From: Begonia masoniana
Lineage: Eukaryota > Streptophyta > Magnoliopsida > Cucurbitales > Begoniaceae
NCBI GenBank assembly: GCA_022432975.1
Contig: CM039503.1
Span: 54,310,466 to 54,374,465 of the forward strand
DNA length: 64,000 nt
Direction of reading: 5' to 3'
Under the pieces are notes generated by a model. The model was not told where the DNA came from and ran no database searches. It saw nothing but the letters and a program-made list of their open reading frames with translations. Shown here in pieces: positions 36,224 through 46,164 of this stretch. Each line of letters begins with the position of its first letter. Position 1 is the first letter of the stretch. The position numbers were made by a program, and so were the translations under genes.

Positions 36224-38721
36224 TGTAACACCCCAGACACTATACCCAATTTCCCCGTATACATTTTTCATTTTATACTTATTACTTTTCTTTACTTTAA
36301 ATAAAACTTTGTGCGGAATAAAAACTGAGGTTGAAGTCAGAACTGAAATCGGAAATCAATTCGAACCTTAAAATCATTTAGAACAAGACATTTAATAATT
36401 AATTGAAAACTTAAAACATTAATTTAAAAACATTTACAAGAACACACAAAAGGGGAGGGCAGAATCGGGATTCTGCCCCCCAAGATTATCAGCGATCGGG
36501 CGCTGCAATTTGCAGCGCCCGAGCGCCACATTCGCTGCATGTTGCAGCGACTGGTCGCTGCAACCATGCAGCGCCCAGTCGCTGCAACGTTGCAGCGACC
36601 CACCCCTCTTTCTCGCTTCATTCTTTTCCTTACACTTGCTCTCTGGAATCACAATTTCCAGAGAGCAACACAATTTCCTCAAGCTCTCTGGAGTCCGATT
36701 CCAGAGAGCAGAATTTCACACCCTTCTTTACCCATTCTCTCAATTTACCTCATAACGCTTATAACTTAAATCCAACCGACTCGCAGCGGACTTTGCGAAA
36801 TCCAACTGCGTGGATGTATCTAAACATCGAGCATAACCGTATCAACCTAAAACCAATCAAAACATTTCCATAACATTCATTAAACAGTTTAAACCAAAAC
36901 GTTTTACATACAATTATCAAAACGTTATCTAATCCCTATCCAGATCCAAACAACCTAAATATTCTATACAATTATCAATTCAAAACATCCCAAAATAACC
37001 CCAGAGTCCAGACATACATCCCCACGGGTCAGAAAGTGCCTCGACTACATAGCGCACTCCCACGGCCGTCATCCATCAACTGCATCAGACGGAGGAACGC
37101 CGTCCTCACCTGGTTCGATATCACCTAAGAGGTTACCTACACCATACAGACACATATGAGATATTGAAATCTCAGTGAGCTACGTAAATGCAGATGCATG
37201 CGTGCGTATGCCATTCAGAAATCATGCTCAGATTCAGATTACAGATACAGAATTACAGATTACAGATTCATTACGTCACAGACAGACAGAATTGTCACCG
37301 AGACCTCGACCCACTAACCCAAGGGGGCCCGTTCGGCGGTTGGACTACCCCGTGGGGTTAGAGAGGGGGGGTACACGCTTGCAACACGCACAGCCGTGCC
37401 TGAGCCCCATCTCGCGTGACCAGAAACAGACAGATTACGTTTATTCATTCAGATTTCGTTACAGATTTCATTTCAGATATACGTTCCTTTTCTTAAAAAC
37501 ACGTGCAGAAATTCCTTTTCATGACTTTCGAAAACCATGATGCATGAACAGTTCATATCAGCGGAAAGTAAACAAACAACATGCATACATTCATGGCAGT
37601 AAAGCAGAACCTATAAACAACTAACCTAACTACCCAACCAGAATAACATAAAACAAACAGTTCCTCGAGTATTCTCGAGACGACGACGGAGTATGGTGCA
37701 GACCTTTGGGTCAAAGTAAGTCACGAAAACTTACCTCGAGCGCGCTGGATCTCAAGTTTCGTCTACGAGAGTCGGGTGTCTGAGAAAAATACGACATTCA
37801 CAGTTAAAACCAATTTAAACCATAAATGTCCAAATTTCAAAACTTAGCTAAAGAATTCTCCTAAATTCTTCACTTAGCTAATTAAAGCTTTTCGAACATT
37901 AATTATAGCTCGATTATCCAAAATAACGAGTTTTCCCCTAAAACCCGAAATTTTACCAATTTATAACTTTTTCGCAATTCGACTTTCTTCGTCCAATAAC
38001 GTTCAATACGTTCAATATATACGTAATTATAGCTAACCTATTAATTACGAAGCCTAAATCGCGTTTTTAACGGAAAACCTAATTTAAACCCTAACCCTAA
38101 ATCGAACTAAAACTCGAAACAAACGCTCAGAGATTGAAGCTACATACCGAGAGTAGCGAGAGGAGGAGAAACTGTGAAGAAATCAGAACGAACGGAGGTC
38201 GGACGGAGGTCGGATCGTTGGAAGTCGTCGGCTGAGGGGTGAAGAAATCGCCTCTGGCGATTGTGATTTCCAGAGAGAAGAAGAGAAGTGAGGGAATAGG
38301 GAGGTGATTGTTATTTTTATAAAATTTAGTTTGCAAATTACTATTTTGCCCTTAGTACTTAATTCTATTAGTTTCGTCCTTCGTTTCGTTAATCGTCCAA
38401 CTATTCGGATTCTCGAAAGTTTCATATTTTGCCAATAACTTCTATTCATTGCCAGGGATTTATTAAAACTGTCCGTTCGCAATTTGGACCTCGTTTGCTA
38501 TTTTTACGAGAACGTCTTTTACATTACGAAAAGCGTATTTACTCGGAATATAGTGTTTGATCTCCGAAAATTTCCGTAAATTCCTTAAAATTCTAATTAA
38601 TCGCTAGGATCGTAATGACGTTTTCTTTTCGTAAATCGGACCTGATTCGACATAATTACAAAAATGCCAATAACAATATAATAATAATATAATAAAAGGT
38701 CCGTACAAACCGGATATTACA
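36224..38721 (-). repeat. 5' LTR of the Tekay-type element
   Basis: 2,498 bp, almost identical to the LTR at 29056-31552. It carries the same inverted-repeat cluster (about 36458-36715) and hairpin. Confidence 0.95.
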
Positions 38722-39204
38722 AAGCAACATCTTTGCCAAATTCCGGTCACACGCGCAAGTGTACAACTCTTTTATTGAGTGCCATTTTTCTATAAAGGTT
38801 GCTAAATAATCTCCATCATAGGTGTCAATTCTCCCAAACATGGATCAAAATTTACTCGATGCAATTTACGATCCTCTCAAATTGACATTATATATTCAGC
38901 ACACGTTCATTGTACGAGAAAGTGAGCCGTTGGACGAGATAATATTCATAATACGAGGCCAAATAGGAACTTACAGTGCCGGCATGGGAAATTCGACTAT
39001 CGAGTACTTAAAAAAAGGCCATTTTATGGGGGCATATCTTCTAGATTGGGCACTATCTACTCCCTTTGCTGTTAGTAGTGTTCCCGCCTCATCCAGTTCG
39101 AGGCCCGCGGTTAAGATGTCTAGGCTCGTGGGTCAATTTATGAGGGGCCTAAGGCAGATTGGCTTGAAGAAAACTAACAAGGATTTTTTGGAGTCGAGCT
39201 AAGT

Positions 39205-39361
39205 TTGATAATTTTTCTATTTTTACGTGCGATAACATCAACATTTTGTCAAATTTGCGACTCAAGTTTGAGAAAATTAAAGAGTTGGCAAAACAAGGTG
39301 GAGGTTTGGCTTGTTAAGGAGGCACACATTTCTACATCTATTTGAGGCGGAAGAAATGTCT
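39205..39361 (+). other. 3' flank of CNGC pseudogene 1
   Basis: Closely matches 57862-58019 downstream of the sister pseudogene (TTTTTACGTGCGATAACATC and GGCGGAAGAAATGTC). The match resumes at 42054 after the inserted solo LTR F. Confidence 0.8.
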
Positions 39362-39366
39362 CCATG

Positions 39367-42048
39367 TGTAACACCCGGCGTTTTGCCATGTAATCATTTA
39401 AGTGGGATTAATTGTATATTAATACAATGAATATTCTCTTTCAAATTTGTTTGGACGTTTAATTGGAAAACCAAACTATGTGTAATCAAAACAAACCAAT
39501 TTGGTTAAAAATCAATGGAAGGGCAAAGTAGGTAAACAATTAAGGTGGTTGGGAGAACCAATGGTTGAGTGACATCTGGCGTCTTGATGAAGAAGCTAAG
39601 TTCTTCCTCCTACGTGAAACCCTCACTTCTCATCTGTTTCTTCCCACTACTCCCTGTTCTTTCTTTATGGCGATTGTGACAAAATACCAACACCTTGTTT
39701 TCCCAGTTTTTCTTCTGTTTCTTCCAACAAAGGTAACCATCCACGAAAGTTATCAAGTTGAATAGGTTATAATGTGAGTTCTTGTTGGAGTTAAAGATTT
39801 CGATAATATGGAATAAACTTACTGTTTTGGATAAAAACACGATAGACTGTGTTCTGAAGGATTGAGTAGAGTCTGCTGCATATCTTACCGACTTATTAGT
39901 TAACATTTGCTGCTGTTTAATTCCTTTACATGCGTACTATAGATCCGAGCATTCCAGGGACATTCGAGCATCTTACGCCGCAGCAGACAGGTAAGTTCAT
40001 ACCCGTAGGTTGGCCCTTATGGCCCTACATCTCGGAGGTACTAGGTTATACTGCTGTCGGGTTGTCTTGGGTAGAAATGTTATAGTTTATATTCTGAGTT
40101 GTTTATGTTCTACTTCACAGTATGTTCTGTTATTTCTGTCGTCTGCCAGTTTAAGTTCAAGCACCGTTCATGCATACACGTTTTCACTGAAAGCTCATGC
40201 AAAACCGATTTCTGTACACCGTTTGAAATTAAACAAGATAAAATCTGACTGAAATGTACTGGTTAAGTGTGGGACGGGGACTGGCCCCCAGATCTGTTTT
40301 TGTTCTGTTCTGTATTACTGTTTGTGCCTGATAGTGCACCGTGCCTGATAGTGCACCTACTGTTCGCCAGTTCCCCTATAAGCCCCACTTACATCCCTCT
40401 GCCACTGAAACGTAATGTTCTGTTCTGTCACTGTATTTCTGAAAGTTCATGCATAGCATTTTGCATCACTGCATATCTATTATGTTCTTACTGAGTTTTA
40501 AACTCATAGGTGAACTCCCTGATGTAGGTACTGAACCCGAAACTGAGGACTTTGTGCCTCAATCTGATGAATAGGTGGCTGGTGGCTCGAGCTCTCGGGG
40601 GTGGTTGCTGCAGTCAGACACAATTTTCTGTCCCGAGGTTTAAGTCTTAGTCTTTTAAGTAATGTTCATATCTGTAAACTCTTCTGAAATTCTGGTGTGT
40701 TTGTTTTAAAACTCTGTTGAGGTCCTGTGTTTTGTTTTAAAAACTCTGTAGGAAATTCTATTGGACATATATATATAATGTATAAGTTCTGATGATCGAG
40801 TTTTAAATCTCTGTTGACAGTTGATAGTTGTTTCCTGTGAAATGTTTTGAAAACATTATGGAACTGCTTGAGTTCTCCCTTTTCGGGTCATGCATGGATG
40901 GTCTCGAATTTTAGAGCTATCTATGCAGTTTGTTTTCTTGAAATCTGTCATTTGTAATGAAAGTCTGAAACCTGTATGCCTTCTGTTGTGTTCGAGAACC
41001 ATATTTTGAATTGGTTTGAGAATCTGAGACTTTCATGTTCTCTGTTCTTTAAGCTCTCTGTCTATATGTGTTTTTGTCAAAAGTTGTCAAATTCTGCCCC
41101 TTTTAAACTGTACCTTCCGAACACGTTTAATGCATCCACCGATAGTCACTGTTCACATTTTGTCTTATCTCATCCACCAGTGAACAGTTGATTTCATCAG
41201 TCTTAGTTACTTCTGCCGGTTTCTTCTGTCTCTCAGTTTAACTTCATCTTCCGATGACGTCATCTTTTCTTCAAATGACGTCACCATAGCTTTTCTTCTG
41301 CCGATTACGTTTACTGCCTTTATCTGCCGATGACGTCATCACATCTTCCGATGACGTCATCACACATTCCGATTACGTTTACTGCCTATATCTGCCGATG
41401 ATGTCATCACATCTTCTGATGACGTCATCTATTTTGTCTTACACAATCCACCGGTGAGTAGTGCAATTTCGTCTGTTTTAAAAGTCGCATCTACCGTCTG
41501 ACGTCATCTCCTCTTCCGGTGACATCATCCACTGTTTTCTTCTCCTGCCGATTACATTCAATGTCTGCATCTTCCGGTGACGTCACCTATTTTGTCGTAT
41601 CTGTATCCACCGATAGCTTTTACCTTTCACCCAGTTTTAATCAGCATCTACCGACTGACGTCATCCCTACTTCTGTCTTTGCAAATGCATCTTCTGCCTG
41701 ACGTCAGCTCACATCTTCCGCCAGTCTTCCGCCCAGTTTAATTATTCTTCCCGCCCCGTTTTAAATACATCTTTTGCCTTACTTTTTTCGGTCCGGTCCA
41801 TTTATATTTCCTGCTCACTTCTTCTCCAGTTTAAGTTCTCTTTAATGTACATGTCTTCCTGCATTTCGGTTCCTTCTGCTATCCATCATCGAAACCTGTT
41901 TTGCTTTCAACTACAGAGAACTCTCTCTCTCTGTCAGTGTTTTAAAAGTATAATGTACAAAAAAATATAGTCACCGTTTTCTGTTATCTGTCTCGGAGTG
42001 ATGGCTACGATCCCGGGCCCCGATCGGGTCTGGTTTTCGGTCGTCACA
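39367..42048 (+). mobile_element. solo LTR F, Tekay-like (TSD CCATG)
   Basis: 2,682 bp from TGTAACACCCGGCG to TTTTCGGTCGTCACA, flanked by CCATG at 39362-39366 and 42049-42053. The uninterrupted sister sequence near 58015-58022 confirms the insertion point. Landmarks shared with LTRs D and E include a CTTACTGAG...CTCATAGGTGAAC hairpin at 40488-40513 and a nearby GATGTAGG. It holds an array of TGACGTCA sites at 41255-41706. No coding region. Confidence 0.9.
41255..41706. promoter_or_regulatory. TGACGTCA (CRE/TGA-type bZIP site) array
   Basis: Exact TGACGTCA at 41255, 41276, 41331, 41352, 41420, 41499, 41578, 41656 and 41699, with one-base variants at 41399 (TGATGTCA) and 41520 (TGACATCA). Four pairs are spaced exactly 21 bp apart. 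The octamer is the palindromic core bound by plant TGA and related bZIP factors (established knowledge). That it drives this LTR is inference. Confidence 0.7.
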
Positions 42049-42053
42049 CCATG

Positions 42054-42145
42054 TTCGTCGAATTTCTATGAGTCTAAATCCGGTCACTCGTGAGTATTAG
42101 TTTGTTGTTGCAAGATTAGTATCTATGTTTGTTAATTTTAATCCT
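42054..42145. repeat. continuation of the CNGC pseudogene flank duplication
   Basis: Matches 58018-58098, including CCGGTCACTCGTGAGTA and TTTGTTAATTTTAAT. It shows that the two pseudogene loci share a longer duplicated block. Similarity stops near 42145, where the other copy runs into glycyl-tRNA synthetase intron sequence. Confidence 0.75.
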
Positions 42146-43339
42146 TTAGGTGATTATAATTAAGGAAACTATTGTTCAAAATATATTCAATATAACAGGT
42201 ACGTGTTTAGCAGTAGTTGTGATAAGTGTTTCATTAAATTTATAAGATATTTAAAAATCTTAACCAATTCAAATGATGATGACTTAGGAGCTAAAGTATA
42301 TTTTTTCTAATAAAAACAATCTTTGATTGACATTCAAAAAAGACAATTGATGCCATTTTCATTCTCACACTTGCAATTGGCTTTTCCTTCCCATTGACGT
42401 GCAACAACAAATCTTTTCCTCCAAATTATTTTTTCCATTAACTTTATTTTTGGGCATTTAAGTTAGAAAGTATTAATTTGGGAAAATAGATGTTTTGTAG
42501 TATTCACTAATTTTCTATTTATTATTTTTTTATGTGTAAATTTTTCACCTTATCCGAGGTCAACTTATTTTGTATTGACTCGAATTGTCTTGCTTAGTTG
42601 GCATTTGGCTGCTTGTAATTTTTTGGTCAAATTGATCAAACCATCATTTTTGAAGTCCTGCGTAGTGAAATCCCTTAGTATTTAGTCATTGAGTTTATTA
42701 GAAGCAGATTCTGAGTCGTTTAAGCCTTCAGTGATTTTAAGAAATTTTTATGTAATTAAGTCCCGAGATTTTGGTTAAGTAAATTAAATTATCGCGAGTG
42801 AACTCTGTTTAGAGTTGGAATTTTTCTCGGTTTGGTTTGAGAGATTTTTATTACATTTTAAATTGTCGAGAAGTCAGTATTTGATGATTTATTTAATATA
42901 TATAATATTATATATATTAAATAAATTAAATTATTTTGTTTTAAAAGGAAGGAAGAACTTTCTCCTTCCTTGCGCGTGTGGCCAATAGGGGAGAGAGAGG
43001 GAGAGAGGTGGCTGTCAAGTTTCGTCGTCCAATTCGGGCCACCAACGTGTAAATCTTCAAGTCTTAGCATCAATCCTTAGCAGTACGTCAATTTCTAAAC
43101 TTATTTTCTTTAATTTTGTCGTTAGGGTTTTCATTTATGTCAAACTAGGATTTCATGGTTGGAAAGTCAAATCGTTGATTTATTCTATGTTGTTTTGGTC
43201 GATATGGAGTTTATGTAGATTATAGAGTCGATGAAAGGCAAAAATCAACAGAATGAGGCTGTTTTTTGGGATTTTTGTCGCTGGAAACATCACCTCCGGT
43301 TGACCACCGATGGAATTCGGTCCATCAGAGGAGCTTCTC
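42146..43339. other. non-coding, possibly an older LTR around LTR G
   Basis: No gene recognised. The texture (ATTAAGTCCCGAGATTTTGG, then AAGGAAGGAAGAACTTTCTC and a CTTCCTTGCGCG stretch near 42970) resembles the LTRs in this window. Text on both sides of solo LTR G shares GGTTGACC/GGTCAACC words, so an old LTR may span this and 45930-46400. Ends could not be fixed. Confidence 0.35.
42887..42926. repeat. perfect 40-bp AT palindrome
   Basis: The 40 bases are their own reverse complement (left half starts ATTTATTTAATATATATAAT). Such a sequence can extrude as a cruciform. Confidence 0.9.
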
Positions 43340-45929
43340 TGTAACACCCAAAATTTTTAATAAAGCTAGTATGATAAGTAAGGATATCTTTATGTTTAAG
43401 TTTGTTAATTTTACTACTAATAATATGCGTAGAAAGAGAATTTGTTGTCATAAGATTTAAGGATGCAAGAATGTTGTAAAATTAATTGAGTAAAAAGTTG
43501 AATTTGAAGTAAAAATAAAAGGAATATTCCAAAACGGTCGACACTATGAACAGTAACCGGTCGACATTTTCCCTGCAAATTTCAATGAGCAAAAAATAGG
43601 AAGGTTGAGGCGTCGACTAAACGAAGGAGCGGTCAAGAAAAAGAACGACGTGAAGAAGGAGACGACGTTCGTGCGTTCCGTAAGAATTAGCAGTTTACGA
43701 GACATAAGTAAGCGATCAACAGGTACCACGAGAAACATATATATATATATATATATTGAAAAACTCAACCCTAAAACGCAGTATTTCATTCTAGAGCCAC
43801 AAGTTGCCTCCCAGCCTCTTTCTAGCTCTATCAAGGTAATTCTATTTCACGTCAAAAAATGAGTAGGCACGATCCCTGAATAATCATAAGAGTATGAAAA
43901 TATCTGATGCAAACCTAAGATATTAGAGATCTTAGACCCAACACGCAATGCAGAATTCAAAGGGAATAATGCCTTCATTGATTAGAAAGAACAAGAAGAA
44001 GGAACTTGACCCCAATCGATAGATAACGATGGAACCAAGTTATCAGAAAAGTAGCTAGACCCGAACCAAACTCATTGGTTGAACCTAAGCTATCAAGTTT
44101 GATCTTTTCAAGAATACACTTGAAGAAGATCAAGTTCTAATCCAAGAACTTAAAAAGAGAGTTATAAGGATCTCACCTCAAAGCAAAGCTTCATAAAAAT
44201 CAATTCATTCAAAAAGTTCTTTAAAATCTATTACAAGCCTCCCTTAAATGGGCAAAGAGATAAATCTAATAAGGTAATAATATAATTAGGAATAATCAAA
44301 ATATCCTAATTAGACAATAGAAAAGTTTCTAAAAATAAGAAAAGTAAAATTGTAATTTGGAAAGTAGTGCAAGTGGATGGTGACCGCAGAAATTAGGTTT
44401 AAGTAGCGTGAGCCCCAAGTTTAATTCAACTTGTGGGCCTAGCCCAATGGTGTGGCACTTGTAAGAACTTTGAAGTTAAAAACTCTTAGGCTAGAGTAGT
44501 GCCATATTGGATGACCTTGTGGGAAGTCTTTATTTTTTAGACATCTCTTATGTTTTGAGCTTCGTTCTGGGCTTCTTTTCCAATCCTTGCTTCTTCGTCA
44601 ACACTTAGTAATATAATGGCCCGTTGCACATCTTGTGATGATTCATTTTCTTGGATGTCTTTGATTAAAATTTGTAGTCTTTTGTTTATTTTCTTTGATC
44701 TTGATCTCGACATTGATCTTCTTATATTTATCAATGGATCTTGACTCCCTATTGCTTCTTGATTGTTATTGGTTGCTCCTTTGACTACATCAATATCGAT
44801 TAGGGTTTTCAATATCGTATTTTATAGTATAGTAATACAAGGGAATCTTCATGGTTAGATTTATTCAAAGCGAAGTTTAATTATCGTAAACAGCTATTAT
44901 AGCGCGAAGGCTTCGAGGTAAGAGATGTTATGTATTTGTGTGGCCTTTTAACCTACATCACAAAATTCTAGGTAATCTCTTTACGTTTTATTGATACTCA
45001 ATAATGTTTTTTATTTCGATATTCATGATGATGCTTATTGTGATATTTTATAAGACATTTTATTATTATTCAAGGAATTGATGATTAGTTATGTGTTATT
45101 TGAGGATATATCATTGTTTTTTAATTTGATATTAACTGTTATTGATGATAGAACTATGTGATACTTGCATGATAATGAATGAATTGTTATTGAGATTATA
45201 GACTGATATTGTATTCTTATGTCATGCATAGCACGATTATACATATGTTTGTGAATTTATGAAATTGTTTTCATTAAGAAAAACTGATTTAATGTACGTA
45301 AATAGTTGTTGTAAGGCATGAATCAAGTTGGTTGTCCCGTAAGAGGTTGACCAAATTGTGTCATCTTCTCTCCCTAGACTGAATTACCCCAGCTACTAGA
45401 CTGTTAAGTGAAAGATAAAAAAGAATGAAGACCAACAAGAAACACTTGTTTTTAGGAAATTGCATATCATGTTCATGTTATTTATGCATATCTTACTGAA
45501 CGTTAGACTCATAGATGAACTTTGTGATGTAAGAAAAAATAATATTGACATGACTGGTGAAGGAAACAAATGAAAGAATGCAGTTGAATAGGTTCTCCAA
45601 AGGGTGAAGCTACATTGTTGTTAATGCGAAATTGACCAAATGCGAAATTGACCAATTAATGAATAAGAAGAATGATATTTAAAAAGTAATTTCAAATTTA
45701 TAAGTGTTATGTTTAGTAATTTTAATTATGAACTACCTTATTTAAATGTTTTTTTTTTAACGACTATGCATACTACATATTTATTTTATATTAAAGTTAA
45801 ATTTTGGATCGTTTGAAAGCCTTCTGCTGTTTATATTTTTTAAAAGACATCCTAAAACATTTTAATTTTTTTTAATAATATAAGCATTCTAAAGATAAAA
45901 GTAGAAATGGTTCGTTACGGGGCGTTGCA
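43340..45929 (+). mobile_element. solo LTR G, Tekay-like, with a nested LTR
   Basis: Starts TGTAACACCCAAAA after GAGCTTCTC and ends GTTACGGGGCGTTGCA, like the GGGGTGTTACA end of the complete element. Flanking 5-mers are TTCTC and TCTTC, so no clean duplication is seen. Landmarks CTTACTGAAC...CTCATAGATGAACTTTG and GATGTAAG near 45491-45532 place it in the same family, with a decayed hairpin. Excluding the nested 888-bp insertion it is about 1.7 kb. GGTCGAC occurs twice near 43540-43565. Confidence 0.65.
43905..44792 (-). mobile_element. 888-bp solo LTR with a pol-tail reading frame (TSD ATATC)
   Basis: TGATGCAAAC...GACTACATCA flanked by ATATC at 43900-43904 and 44793-44797, nested in solo LTR G. 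On the minus strand it begins TGATGTAGTC and is open for about 80 codons from its first base to 44537. It encodes a basic tail (RRSMSRSRSKKINKRLQ) resembling the C-terminal end of many plant Ty3/gypsy polyproteins. I infer that the parent element pol frame ran into its 3' LTR. The lineage is not resolved. Confidence 0.6.
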
Positions 45930-45939
45930 TCTTCTATTA

Positions 45940-46160
45940 GTAGGTCAACTTGTGCAGGTGATAAGTTGCCCCGATGCATTGGTCAACCACACTGGTGGAC
46001 TGCTCAAGTGTCTGATTGACCGTTGTAGTGTCTGGTCAACCAATACAATGTCCCGGCCGACTGTTGCAATGTCTGGTCGATTGTTACAGTGTCTAGTTGG
46101 CCTCTCCAGGGCTCTGGTCGATCTCTACGGTGTCCGGTCGACTACTATATGATTCTAGTT
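45940..46160 (+). repeat. degenerate tandem array with GGTCGAC/GGTCAACC cores
   Basis: About eight loosely repeated units of roughly 20-30 bp, each a TGTCTGGTCGAC-like or GGTCAACC-like word (for example near 46005, 46030, 46070, 46110, 46130). The 81-codon frame across it is a by-product of the repeat. Confidence 0.6.
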
Positions 46161-46164
46161 GACC

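Larger units (their letters stand above)
29056..38721 (-). mobile_element. nearly intact Tekay-type Ty3/gypsy retrotransposon (TSD AAGCA)
   Basis: 9,666-bp element flanked by AAGCA at 29051-29055 and 38722-38726, inserted in CNGC pseudogene 1; the sister copy near 57,215 is uninterrupted. Its LTRs, 29056-31552 and 36224-38721 (2,497 and 2,498 bp), differ at only about seven positions I could spot. It has an initiator-Met-type primer site at 36208-36219, a polypurine tract at 31553-31566, and one polyprotein frame with a chromodomain. A single premature stop lies between the integrase core and its C-terminus. LTR identity implies a recent insertion. It serves as the reference for orienting the related solo LTRs. 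Confidence 0.95.
28578..39204 (+). pseudogene. CNGC channel pseudogene 1, split by the Tekay-type element
   Basis: Exon-like pieces of a cyclic-nucleotide-gated channel. Near 28638-28755 lies the pore-to-S6 exon, with GQNLKTSTFVWE-like residues and LLLFVFLIGNLQ before a GT donor. Near 28850-29050 lies the C-linker start (MRVKGEDIELWM and then frameshifted KIQ residues). After the insertion at 29056-38721 the reading continues with the C-linker remainder and a CNBD exon at about 38822-39202 (PNMDQNLLDAIYD, EPLDEIIFIIRGQIGTYS, EYLKKGHFMGAYLLDWALS). Compared with the sister copy at 56-58 kb, the stretch between SSVPA and the C-terminal KMSRLVGQFM has been deleted, removing the CNBD end and the IQ motif. 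The N-terminus, S1-S5 and part of the pore are absent. Confidence 0.8.
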
